The notes under the pieces are model-generated. The model did not search any database and was not told the origin of the DNA. It saw nothing but the letters and a program-made list of their open reading frames with translations. The translations under genes and the position numbers were made by a program. From the NCBI RefSeq assembly GCF_004798585.1, contig NZ_PPXQ01000005.1:186001-250000 (forward strand): a DNA stretch of 64,000 bases. The letters run 5' to 3'. The stretch comes from Massilia sp. Mn16-1_5 (GTDB lineage: Bacteria; Pseudomonadota; Gammaproteobacteria; Burkholderiales; Burkholderiaceae_D). Below are positions 32,921-41,302 of the stretch, piece by piece (the first letter of the stretch is position 1; each line of letters begins with the position of its first letter).

Positions 32921-33742
32921 ATGCGAATCCGGTTGCTGGCGGCATGCATGGCAGTGAGTGTGGGACTGGCAGGTTGCACGCAGATCAGCGTGAGCGAGCG
33001 GCATTTCATCCGGCCCGACGCGCCGGGCACCGTCGTCAAACAGCGTTACACCAATGCGGCCGCAAGCGAACTCAGCGTCGCCGGCAAGGATGGCGCGCAG
33101 CTGAACGGCATCCTGCTCGAACAGCCGGGTGCGCGCAGCACCGTGCTCTACTTCGGCGGCAACAGTTTCCACCTCGACCAGCACGCGCAACATGCCCTGC
33201 CGCTGCTGGCCGCCTGCGGCAGCAACGTCGCCATGTTCGATTACCGTGGCTACGGGCGCAGCAGCGGTAAACCATCCATCGACACCATGCAGGCCGACGC
33301 CCTCGCCTTGTTCGATGCGCTGAACGCGCGCTTCCCGGGCCGCGTGATCGTGCACGGCCAGTCGCTGGGGAGCTTCATGGCCGCCCACGTCGCCCAGGCG
33401 CGGCCGGTACTGGGGACGGTGCTGGAATCGACCGCCACCAGTGTCGAAGACTTTGTCCATGCAAACGTGCCCTGGTATGCGGCGCCCTTCATCCGCATCG
33501 ACATGGCGGACTCCCTGCGCCAGGTCGATAACCGCAAGGCCGCAGCGCATTTCTCCTCGGCGGCACTGGTGATCGCGGCCGGACGGGACAAGACGACGCC
33601 GCCGCGCCTCGGCAGGAAGGTATTCGAGGCCATCCCACGCCAGGACAAGCAGTACCTGCTGCTGGAGCAGGCGGGCCACAACGACGCCCTGCGCACCGAA
33701 GGCGCGATCGCGGCTTACTGCGGCTTCGTGCGGCGTTTATAG
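32921..33742 (+). CDS. Alpha/beta-hydrolase lipoprotein
   Basis: 273 residues. Lipobox LAGC with the lipidated Cys at 19. The hydrolase core has the oxyanion segment YFGGNSFHLD, the nucleophile elbow GQSLGS (Ser about 148), Asp in AAGRDKTTPPR and His in EQAGHND. Such proteins are often called FrsA/BAAT-like, but no substrate is implied. AGGAGG lies four bases before the ATG. The upstream Fur-like box suggests iron control, and the gene diverges from the DUF2975-HTH pair. Confidence 0.85.
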   Translation: MRIRLLAACMAVSVGLAGCTQISVSERHFIRPDAPGTVVKQRYTNAAASELSVAGKDGAQLNGILLEQPGARSTVLYFGGNSFHLDQHAQHALPLLAACGSNVAMFDYRGYGRSSGKPSIDTMQADALALFDALNARFPGRVIVHGQSLGSFMAAHVAQARPVLGTVLESTATSVEDFVHANVPWYAAPFIRIDMADSLRQVDNRKAAAHFSSAALVIAAGRDKTTPPRLGRKVFEAIPRQDKQYLLLEQAGHNDALRTEGAIAAYCGFVRRL

Positions 33743-33773
33743 ACCTGCTCAAGCATACCAGTTTGCATACCAG

Positions 33774-33825
33774 CGCGGAGGCCGCCTTTTCATAGGAGAA
33801 CAGACACAAGGCGGCTCCCCGCGCA
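33774..33825 (+). terminator. Weak hairpin after the lipoprotein hydrolase
   Basis: Inverted GCGGAGGCCGCC and GGCGGCTCCCCGC separated by 23 bases; no T run, so termination is uncertain. Confidence 0.35.
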
Positions 33826-33836
33826 CGCCTGCATCT

Positions 33837-33884
33837 AATACCACTTAAATACCTGTTGACAAGCTCAACCCGTCTCCCTATAGT
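33837..33884 (+). promoter_or_regulatory. Promoter and possible operator of the nag operon
   Basis: TTGACA (33856-33861), 17 bases, TATAGT (33879-33884): a near-consensus sigma-70 promoter. Two copies of AATACC (33837 and 33848), 11 bases or one helical turn apart, lie just before the -35 and could bind a regulator. Regulator gene is not in the window. Confidence 0.75.
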
Positions 33885-33913
33885 GCCCCGACCTCCCCGG
33901 CATTTATATTCCC

Positions 33914-34795
33914 ATGATCGAATACCTCATCGGCGTCGATGGCGGCGGCACCGGCACCCGCGTGCGCCTGGCCCATCCCAATGGCGAAGAACTGGCGCAA
34001 GCCAGCGCCGGTCCTTCCGGCCTGTCCCACGGCATCGCCAATGCCTGGACCACCATCCTGGCCGCCATCGGCGAAGCCTGCGCCGTGGCCGACATCGGCT
34101 CCCCTCCCCTGTCCTCGATGGCGATCGGCCTCGGCCTCGCCGGCGTGCACAACAAGGACTGGGCCGCGCAATTCGTCGCCGCCGATCCGGGCTTTGCCGC
34201 CCTCGTGCTCGATACCGACGGCTTCAGCACCCTGATGGGCGCTCACGGCGGCGCGCCGGGTGCGATCGTGGCGATCGGCACCGGCAGCGTCGGCGAAGCG
34301 ATGCTGCGTGACGGCACCAAGGTCGAAGTCGGCGGCTGGGGCTTCCCCGCCGGCGACGAGGCGAGCGGCGCCTGGATGGGCCTGCGCGCGCTGAACCATA
34401 TCGAGCAGGTGCTCGACGGCCGCGTCGAAGGCGGCGCCTTTGCGCGCGAAGTGATCGAAGCCTGCGGCGGCAACCGCGACGCGGTGCAGATCTGGCTCGG
34501 CCGCGCCAACCAGACGGCCTACGCCAGCCTGGCGCGCTTCGTCGTGCAGCACGGCGCCAGCGACCGGACAGCGCGCGCCATCCTCGAACACGCGGGCCGC
34601 GAAGTGGCCAGCATCGCCGACGCCCTCGATCCTTCCCACACGCTGCCGCTGGCCCTGTGTGGCGGCCTGGGCGAAGTGCTGCTCGACTGGCTGCCGTCCG
34701 CAACGCGCGCACGCTGCCTGCCGCCCCAGGGCGATTCGGCGCGCGGCGCCCTTTACATGATCGAAGGCCATTTGAAGAAGAAGGAAGTCCGATGA
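33914..34795 (+). CDS. nagK: N-acetylglucosamine kinase, BadF/BadG type
   Basis: 293 residues. ATP-binding ASKHA fold with the first phosphate loop GVDGGGTGTR at the start, LDTDGFSTLMGAHGGAPG and the adenosine loop GTGSVGE. First gene of an operon with nagA, nagB-II and nagZ, so the substrate is most likely GlcNAc (possibly GlcN or MurNAc). This route replaces import and phosphorylation by the PTS. Stop overlaps the next start as ATGA. Confidence 0.88.
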   Translation: MIEYLIGVDGGGTGTRVRLAHPNGEELAQASAGPSGLSHGIANAWTTILAAIGEACAVADIGSPPLSSMAIGLGLAGVHNKDWAAQFVAADPGFAALVLDTDGFSTLMGAHGGAPGAIVAIGTGSVGEAMLRDGTKVEVGGWGFPAGDEASGAWMGLRALNHIEQVLDGRVEGGAFAREVIEACGGNRDAVQIWLGRANQTAYASLARFVVQHGASDRTARAILEHAGREVASIADALDPSHTLPLALCGGLGEVLLDWLPSATRARCLPPQGDSARGALYMIEGHLKKKEVR

Positions 34796-35877
34796 AAGGC
34801 AACATCCTCACGCCCGAAGGCTGGGTCCACGGCGAACTGCGCTTCAAGGGCCGCATCGAGGCCATCGACGGCACGGCCGCCAATCCGGACGCCAATGGCG
34901 ACGATTACATCCTGCCCGGCTTCATCGACGTGCACGTGCATGGCGGCGCCGGACGCGACATGATGGAAGGCGGCGACGCGCCGCACGTGATCGCCGCCCT
35001 GCATGCCAGGCACGGCACCACCAGCCTGCTGGCCACGACCATGACCGCGCCGCCGGAAGACATCGAACGCGCCTTGAACGCCATTGGCGCGGCCTGCAAG
35101 GAACGCGGCAAGGGCGAAGCGCGCATCCTCGGCGTGCACCTTGAAGGCCCGTATATCAACGCGGCCAAGCTGGGCGCCCAGCCGCCCTTCGCGAAAGAGG
35201 CCACGCTGGCCGAGATCGAAGCCTACGAGGCGCTGGCGCCGATGCGCGTGATCACGGTCGCGCCCGAGATCCACGGCCACATCGAATTGGTGCGCCTGCT
35301 CGCCGACCAGGGCGTGCGCGTCCAGATCGGCCACACCAGCGGCTCCTACGAGGACGGCGTCAACGCGCTCGAACACGGCGCCGCCGGCTTTACGCACCTG
35401 TTCAATGCGATGCCGGGCCTGCACCACCGCGAACCGGGCATGGTCGGCGCGGCGCTGGCGCATGCGCAGTACGCCGAGATCATTCCCGACCTGCTGCACG
35501 TGCATCCGGGCGCGATCAAGGTCGCGCTGCGCTCGATCCCGCATCTCTTTTGCGTGACCGATTCGACCGCCGCCGCCGGCATGCCCGATGGCGAATACAT
35601 GCTGGGACGGCAGGTGGTCCACAAATGCATGGGCGGCGTGCGCCTGGCCGACGGCACGCTGGCCGGTTCGACCTTGACGATGGACGGCGCGCTGCGCAAC
35701 CTGGTCAAGATCGGGCTGTCGCTGCGGGAAGCCTCGCGCCGCGTCTCGACCAACGCCGCCGACTACCTCGGCGAAAGCGAGCGCGGACGCCTCGCCCCCG
35801 GCTGCCACGCCGACTTCGTCGTGCTCGACCGCGACCTGAACATCAAAGCCGTTTATATCGAAGGAGAAGCCGTATGA
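34792..35877 (+). CDS. nagA: N-acetylglucosamine-6-phosphate deacetylase NagA
   Basis: 361 residues from ATG 34792, coupled to nagK by ATGA. Metal and catalytic motifs are all present: GFIDVHVHGG, HLEGPYINAAKLG, QIGHTSGSYEDG, HLFNAMPGLHHREPG and VTDSTAAAGMPDG. It removes the acetyl group of GlcNAc-6-phosphate. The stop overlaps the following start as ATGA. Confidence 0.93.
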   Translation: MKGNILTPEGWVHGELRFKGRIEAIDGTAANPDANGDDYILPGFIDVHVHGGAGRDMMEGGDAPHVIAALHARHGTTSLLATTMTAPPEDIERALNAIGAACKERGKGEARILGVHLEGPYINAAKLGAQPPFAKEATLAEIEAYEALAPMRVITVAPEIHGHIELVRLLADQGVRVQIGHTSGSYEDGVNALEHGAAGFTHLFNAMPGLHHREPGMVGAALAHAQYAEIIPDLLHVHPGAIKVALRSIPHLFCVTDSTAAAGMPDGEYMLGRQVVHKCMGGVRLADGTLAGSTLTMDGALRNLVKIGLSLREASRRVSTNAADYLGESERGRLAPGCHADFVVLDRDLNIKAVYIEGEAV

Positions 35878-36908
35878 CCGCATCTGCCACCTCGCTGATG
35901 CTGCAGGAGGCCATGTCGGCCGGCGATTGCGTCGCCCTGCAACTGTCCCAGGACGCCGAACGCTACGCCGAACTCGGACGCACGCTGCGCGCCACGAACT
36001 TCCACAGCGCCGTCACCGTCGCGCGCGGCAGCTCGGACCACGCCTCGAGCTACGTCGCCTACCTGATCATGTCGCGCCTGGGCCGCCTGGTCACCTCGCT
36101 GCCGATGTCGCTCATCACCCTGTATAAATCGCCGCTCGTCACGCGCGACACGCTGGCGATCTCGATCTCGCAATCGGGCCAGAGCCCGGACGTGGTCGAG
36201 CCGATCCGCTACTTCCGCGACGGCGGCGCCACCACCGTGGCGCTGGTGAACGACGACACCTCGCCGCTGGCGCAAAGCGCCGCCTGGACCATGCCCCTGC
36301 ACGCCGGCAAGGAGCAGAGCGTGGCCGCGACCAAGAGTTTTATCACGAGCCTGGTCGCCGGTGCGCGCCTGGTCGCCGAATGGCAGGACGACGCCGAACT
36401 GCGCGCGGGTCTCGCCGCCCTGCCCGGCGACCTGCGCGCAGCAAGCCAGGTGGACTGGTCGGCTGCGATCGAGGTGCTGGCGCCGGCCCGCAACATCATG
36501 GTGGTCGGACGCGGCATCAGCTTCCCCATCGCGCTGGAAGCGGCCCTGAAATTCAAGGAGACCTCGGCCCTGCAAGCCGAGGCCTTCTCCGGCGCCGAGA
36601 TCAAGCACGGCCCGATGGCGCTGATCGAAGACGGCTACCCGCTCCTGATCTTCGCCACGCGCGGACCGGCGCAGGCCGGCCTGGTAGCGCTGGCAAGCGA
36701 GATGCGCGGGCGCGGTGCGCGCGTGCTGCTGGCCGCGCCGGAAGACGTGCCTGAGCGCGACCTGACGCTGCCGGTGGCCGCCACGCCGGACCTCGATCCG
36801 ATCGTCGCGATCCAGGCCTTCTACGTGATGGCCGCGCAGCTGTCGAAGGCGCGCGGGCTTGATCCGGACCGCCCGCGCCACCTCAGCAAAGTCACCAAGA
36901 CCAACTAA
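35874..36908 (+). CDS. nagB-II: SIS-domain glucosamine-6-phosphate deaminase, NagB-II/GlmS-like
   Basis: 344 residues from ATG 35874. Two SIS domains, about 40-180 (VARGSSDHASS, ISQSGQSPDVVEPIRY) and 195-330 (VVGRGISFPIALEAALKFKETS, then AEIKHGPMALI). It lacks the N-terminal glutaminase domain of GlmS, the pattern of NagB-II enzymes that convert glucosamine-6-phosphate to fructose-6-phosphate and ammonia. Context completes the pathway from GlcNAc to glycolysis. Unrelated in fold to the usual NagB. Confidence 0.88.
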   Translation: MTASATSLMLQEAMSAGDCVALQLSQDAERYAELGRTLRATNFHSAVTVARGSSDHASSYVAYLIMSRLGRLVTSLPMSLITLYKSPLVTRDTLAISISQSGQSPDVVEPIRYFRDGGATTVALVNDDTSPLAQSAAWTMPLHAGKEQSVAATKSFITSLVAGARLVAEWQDDAELRAGLAALPGDLRAASQVDWSAAIEVLAPARNIMVVGRGISFPIALEAALKFKETSALQAEAFSGAEIKHGPMALIEDGYPLLIFATRGPAQAGLVALASEMRGRGARVLLAAPEDVPERDLTLPVAATPDLDPIVAIQAFYVMAAQLSKARGLDPDRPRHLSKVTKTN

Positions 36909-36920
36909 GCGAATGAAGCC

Positions 36921-38480
36921 ATGGACGACCTGAAAAAAATCGCCGGACAGCTGATCATGGTGCGCCTGTTCGGCACCGAGCTCGATGACGAGACGGCTGC
37001 CTTCCTGGCGGCGAACAAGGTGCGCGGCGCCTGCCTGTTCCGCCAGAACATGGTCGACGCCGCCCAGCTGACGCGCTTTACCGGCGCCCTGCGCGCCGTG
37101 ATGGGTCTTGACGCACTGATCGCGCTCGACCAGGAAGGCGGCGCCGTGGTGCGTTCGACCTGGGTACCGGCGCCGCCGTCGGCGATGGCGCTGGGCGCAG
37201 CCAACGATCCGGATCTCGCGCGCGAAGTCGGCGCGGCCGTGGCGCGCGCCGTGCGTTCGCTCGGCTTCAACTGGAATTTCGCGCCGGTGCTGGACCTGAA
37301 CAACAACCCGCACAACCCCGTGATCGCCGAGCGTTCCTTCGGCGCCGATCCGGAAACGGCCACGCGCATCGCCCTGGCCTGGATGGAAGGCAGCGAATCG
37401 GAGGGCGTGGCCTGCTGCGTCAAGCACTTCCCCGGCCATGGCGACACCCACGTCGACTCGCACCGCGCGCTGCCGACCGTGGACAAGCCGCTGGCGGAAC
37501 TGGAACGCTTCGAATTCGCGCCGTTCCGGATGGCGGCTCCCTTCGCTCCCGCGATGATGACCGCCCACATCGTCTACCCGGCGCTGGACGCCGAGTATCC
37601 GGCCACGATGTCGCGTCCCATCCTGACCGGCATCCTGCGCGAGAGCTGGAACTACCAGGGCGTGATCATCACCGACGGCATGGACATGCACGCCATCGCC
37701 CACCGCTACGGCGCCGGCCAGGCCGCGGTGCGCGCGCTGGTCGCGGGTGCCGACATGGTGATGGCGATCGGCTCGCGCGAGACGCAAATCGAGACCATCG
37801 ACGCCATCGCCGCTGCGATCGCCTCGGGCGAACTGCCGATGCACGAGGTCGAGGCACGCCTCGCGCGTTTGAGCAGGCTGGCGGCCACACATCCGGCCGG
37901 CGCCACGGGCAAGCCTGCCGCCGCCGTCACGGCGTCCAGCGCACCGGCGGTGCTGGGCAGCGACGCGCCGGGCGCCGATGAGGCGCCGATCTACAGCACC
38001 GATCTTGAGGACCGCGCCCTGATGGCGCGCGCCTGGCAGCGCGGCCTGAGCAGCCGCGGCGCGGTACGGCGTCCGTCGCCGGGAGCGCGCGTGCGCCTCG
38101 TCGCGCGCCAGGACGTGGTCAGCGACGGCGTCTCGGAAGCGGGCGTACCGGCGGCCGGCATCGCCGCCTCGCTGGCCCAACTGTATGAGGTCGAGCTGGT
38201 GACCTTCGCCGACGCCGACACCTTCGACTGGAGCGCCCTGCCCCAGGACGGCCGCTTCACCATCCTGGCCTCGACCTCGCGCCGCCGCTACGGTGCGCAG
38301 GTGCGCGCGACCTGGCGTCCCGACCTGCACCTGGCGCTGTGGAATCCCTACCAGGCGCTCGACATCGATGCCCCGGCCCTGATGACCTATGGCTTCGCGG
38401 CGCCGGCGCTGGCGGCCGTGAATGCCTGGCTGGCCGGCGAGATCGAGGCCGCGGGCCACTGCCCCGTACCCGGTTTTTGA
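36921..38480 (+). CDS. nagZ: Beta-N-acetylhexosaminidase, GH3 family (NagZ-like, two-domain)
   Basis: 519 residues, 12 bases after nagB-II. The catalytic NagZ-type block KHFPGHGDTHVDSH with its His general acid is near 173-186, and the nucleophile aspartate is in ITDGMDM near 253. Residues after about 330 form a second domain resembling GH3_C, as in Bacillus-type NagZ, whereas the E. coli enzyme stops at about 340. No signal peptide, so it acts in the cytoplasm on imported muropeptides or chitobiose and feeds GlcNAc to NagK. Confidence 0.9.
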   Translation: MDDLKKIAGQLIMVRLFGTELDDETAAFLAANKVRGACLFRQNMVDAAQLTRFTGALRAVMGLDALIALDQEGGAVVRSTWVPAPPSAMALGAANDPDLAREVGAAVARAVRSLGFNWNFAPVLDLNNNPHNPVIAERSFGADPETATRIALAWMEGSESEGVACCVKHFPGHGDTHVDSHRALPTVDKPLAELERFEFAPFRMAAPFAPAMMTAHIVYPALDAEYPATMSRPILTGILRESWNYQGVIITDGMDMHAIAHRYGAGQAAVRALVAGADMVMAIGSRETQIETIDAIAAAIASGELPMHEVEARLARLSRLAATHPAGATGKPAAAVTASSAPAVLGSDAPGADEAPIYSTDLEDRALMARAWQRGLSSRGAVRRPSPGARVRLVARQDVVSDGVSEAGVPAAGIAASLAQLYEVELVTFADADTFDWSALPQDGRFTILASTSRRRYGAQVRATWRPDLHLALWNPYQALDIDAPALMTYGFAAPALAAVNAWLAGEIEAAGHCPVPGF

Positions 38481-38668
38481 GGTACGACGCGTTTCCCTGG
38501 CAAAACAGGGTAACGCAATGTAACGGCGGCCCCATCCGCTTCCCGCCTGCGGCACAATTGCGCCGCAGGGTCCCCCGGGTTTATGGGACAATGCGCGTTT
38601 GCTCAAGCTTGGCAAAACGCCATCTTGCCGCGGATTTTGTACCGCTCATCTTTTTAGAAGGATCATTC

Positions 38669-40006
38669 ATGTCCCATTTCCGCCTCGCTCGCCTGTGCCT
38701 GCTGCTGGCCGCCGTCGGCCTGAACACCGCGCCTGCCCTGATGACGAGCGCCCACGCCCAGAAGAAGGCCGAAGCGCCCGCGGCTGCGCCGGCGAACACC
38801 GTGCGCCCTGAACTCTACAAGCTGCTCGACCCGGCGCAGATCCAGCCGCTGGTCACGTCCAAGAACGCGGCCGAGCTGCAGAACCGCATCGCCCAGGCCG
38901 ATGCGATGCCGAACAAGACCCCGTACGAGAACTACGTCCTGAACCGCATCAAGATGGTGCACGCTTCGATCAGCGGCAACGACGCCGGTATCGCCCAGTA
39001 CGCCGATGAAGTCGTCAAGTCGGGCTTCGAACCGAAGGAATCGTCGGCACAGCTGGTGCTGGCCATCGCCGACGTCCAGTACAAGGCCAAGAACTACCCT
39101 GCCGCCATCGAGCAGATCAAGCGCTACGAATCGCTGGGCGGCAACATGACCCAGGCCCGTCCGCTGATGGCCCGCTCGATGTACCTGAGCAAGGACTACG
39201 CCGGCGCCAAGACCCAGCTGCAGCAGCTGATCAGCGAAGCCGAAGCGGCCGGCAAGGCACCGTCGCAGGAAGACCTGAAGCTGATGCTGAGCTCGGCCTA
39301 CGAATCGAAGGACAACGCCACCTATGACGCCACGGTCCAGAAGATGGTGGCCCATTACCCGAGCGACGAGATGTGGGGCGAGGTCATCCGCACCGCGGTG
39401 ATCCGCAAGCCGGGCTTCGACCAGAACAACTACCTGCCGGTGCTGCGCCTGGAATTCGCCGCGATGAAGACCCTGCGCGAGGAAGACTACGTCGACCTGG
39501 CCGAAAGCGCCCTGCGCGACGGCTTCCCGACCGAAGCCAAGAACGCGCTGGACGCCGGCTACGCCGCGGGCGTGCTGGGCAAGGGCGCGAACGCCAAGGC
39601 CCACAACGCGCTGCGCGCCAAGGCCGACAAGGGCGCGGCCGACGACGCCAAGAACATCGCCAGCGGCGAAGCCTCGGCTGCCAAGTCGAAGAACGGCGCC
39701 GGCCTGGTCAACCTGGGCTGGGCTTACTCGACCATGGGCCAGCACGACAAGGGCATCGGTTTCATCCAGCAAGGTATCGCCAAGGGCGGCCTGAAGCAGC
39801 CTGACGAAGCCAAGCTGCGCCTGGGCGCGGCCCAGGCCAAGGCCGGCCGCAAGGACGAAGCGATCAAGACCTTCGAGAGCGTGAAGGCCGGCGGCGGCCT
39901 GTCGGACGTGGCCCGTGTCTGGGTCATGACGCTCAAGCAGCCGGCAGGATCGGCCGCTCCGGCCACCGCGTCGCAGACCACGGTCGCACCGGCACCAACG
40001 AAGTAA
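38669..40006 (+). CDS. Exported tetratricopeptide-repeat protein
   Basis: 445 residues from ATG 38669 (the open frame upstream belongs to antisense of nagZ's end). Signal peptide about 1-31 (ends SAHAQK). TPR-like helices are visible throughout: ELQNRIAQADAM, AQLVLAIADVQYKAKNYPAAIEQIKRYESLG, MARSMYLSKDYAGAKTQLQQLI, LVNLGWAYSTMGQHDKGIGFIQQGI and LRLGAAQAKAGRKDEAIKTF. Probably a periplasmic scaffold; function unknown. Own unit with a strong terminator at 40026. Confidence 0.82.
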   Translation: MSHFRLARLCLLLAAVGLNTAPALMTSAHAQKKAEAPAAAPANTVRPELYKLLDPAQIQPLVTSKNAAELQNRIAQADAMPNKTPYENYVLNRIKMVHASISGNDAGIAQYADEVVKSGFEPKESSAQLVLAIADVQYKAKNYPAAIEQIKRYESLGGNMTQARPLMARSMYLSKDYAGAKTQLQQLISEAEAAGKAPSQEDLKLMLSSAYESKDNATYDATVQKMVAHYPSDEMWGEVIRTAVIRKPGFDQNNYLPVLRLEFAAMKTLREEDYVDLAESALRDGFPTEAKNALDAGYAAGVLGKGANAKAHNALRAKADKGAADDAKNIASGEASAAKSKNGAGLVNLGWAYSTMGQHDKGIGFIQQGIAKGGLKQPDEAKLRLGAAQAKAGRKDEAIKTFESVKAGGGLSDVARVWVMTLKQPAGSAAPATASQTTVAPAPTK

Positions 40007-40025
40007 TCTGCCCTGACGGGTTCGA

Positions 40026-40060
40026 AGCGGGCGGACGCCACTGGCGCCGCCCGCTTTTTT
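40026..40060 (+). terminator. Rho-independent terminator after the TPR gene
   Basis: Nine-base stem AGCGGGCGG/CCGCCCGCT with an inner CGCC/GGCG pairing, then six T. Confidence 0.9.
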
Positions 40061-40139
40061 ATTGGCGCGACCGTTCGTCAGCGTACATCGCCGCAGCCGG
40101 CGTTTGCCGATAATCGAGCCTTCTTGACAGGAGGCTGCA

Positions 40140-41210
40140 ATGACTGACGTTCGCACAGGCCAGGCGCCTTCGCGGCTCGAGCGCGATGAGTTCCGGCGCA
40201 AATTCTTCGATGGTTTTTTCGATCCCGCCTTTGACGCGGTGTCGTCGGAACTGGCGAAGGTCGAGGAAGTCGCCTGGCACACCTACGCCGACAAGCACAA
40301 GGCGCCCCGTACGGTAAAGGCCGGCGTCGGCTTCGCCGATCCCGACTACGACCTCTCGATCGAATGGAAGGCGACGCGCGACCGCCTGCTGGCCGCCGAG
40401 ATCCACCAGAAGAAAGCCGATACACCGAGCCGCATCCTGCTCATCAACGGTTCGGCGCGCAACGACGGCAGCTGTCCGGGGGAGATGTCGAAGACCTGGC
40501 GCCTGACGAAAATCGCACGCGACACGCTGGCCGAATGCGGCATCGAGGCCGACCTGCTCGACCTGTCGCGCCTGACCTCGGACTACGACCGCCACATCCA
40601 CCCCTGCAAGGCCTGCGTCGCCACCGCCATGCCGCTCTGCCACTGGCCCTGCAGCTGCTACCCGAACCACGCCGAGCGCCAGACCGGCGACTGGATGAAC
40701 GAGATCTACGAACGCTGGGTCGCCGCGCACGGCGTCATCATCCTGACCCCGGTCTACTGGTACCAGACTCCCTCCGTGCTGAAACTGATGATCGACCGCC
40801 TGGTCTGCGCCGACGGCGGCAATCCCGACCCGAGTTCGACCCAGGGCAAGGACGCGCACAAGGCCAAGGAAATGGAACTGGCGGGCTGGGACTATCCGAA
40901 GCACCTGGCCGGGCGCGCCTTCGGCCTGGTGGTGCATGGCGACGTGGCCGGCATCGAAGGCACGCGCCGTTCGCTGACGGACTGGCTGAACTGGATGGGG
41001 CTGGTCGATTCGGGCAGCTTCGGCACCCTCGACCGCTTCATCGGCTATTACGAATCGTATGCCGAGAGCCACCAGGCGCTCGACCGCGACCTGGATGTGC
41101 AGGAAGAAGTGCGCAACGTGGCGCGCGCGGTGGCGCTGACGGTGCAGGATTTACGGGCTGGGCGCGTGGTGCCGCCCGCGATGAAGCTGGAGGCGCCGCG
41201 GCCCAAGTAG
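40140..41210 (+). CDS. Flavodoxin-fold NAD(P)H-dependent oxidoreductase with Cys-rich insert
   Basis: 356 residues. An N-terminal helical extension of about 95 residues precedes the flavodoxin-like core: the FMN-phosphate loop INGSARNDGS, and TPVYWYQTPSVLKLMIDRL further on. Between them is a Cys-rich stretch, HPCKACVATAMPLCHWPCSC, unusual for NADPH-dependent FMN reductases and likely to hold a metal or a disulfide cluster. Reaction unknown. GGAGG precedes the start by five bases. Confidence 0.82.
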   Translation: MTDVRTGQAPSRLERDEFRRKFFDGFFDPAFDAVSSELAKVEEVAWHTYADKHKAPRTVKAGVGFADPDYDLSIEWKATRDRLLAAEIHQKKADTPSRILLINGSARNDGSCPGEMSKTWRLTKIARDTLAECGIEADLLDLSRLTSDYDRHIHPCKACVATAMPLCHWPCSCYPNHAERQTGDWMNEIYERWVAAHGVIILTPVYWYQTPSVLKLMIDRLVCADGGNPDPSSTQGKDAHKAKEMELAGWDYPKHLAGRAFGLVVHGDVAGIEGTRRSLTDWLNWMGLVDSGSFGTLDRFIGYYESYAESHQALDRDLDVQEEVRNVARAVALTVQDLRAGRVVPPAMKLEAPRPK

Positions 41211-41221
41211 GTCGGTACCGC

Positions 41222-41292
41222 GTGGGCACGGGGCGCCCACCCTACGTACCGGAGACGCCGCGTCTAAAGTAGGGTGGGCGCCCCGTGCCCAC
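41222..41292. repeat. Inverted pair of GTAGGG-type repeats
   Basis: Two 24-base copies (41222-41245 and 41269-41292) are perfect reverse complements separated by 23 bases; core GGGCGCCCCGTGCCCAC. The identical 24 bases occur again at 53529 and 55878. Between converging flavodoxin and SDR genes, where it could act as a terminator hairpin. Confidence 0.88.
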
Positions 41293-41302
41293 CATTGCCT
41301 GA

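Noticed and set aside
35853-38615. A 920-codon minus-strand open frame
   Set aside because: Antisense to nagB-II and nagZ, both with full active-site motifs; no domain likeness.
38600-38640. A sigma-54 promoter (TTGGC...TTGC) ahead of the TPR gene
   Set aside because: The GG and GC elements are 14 bases apart instead of the required 10.
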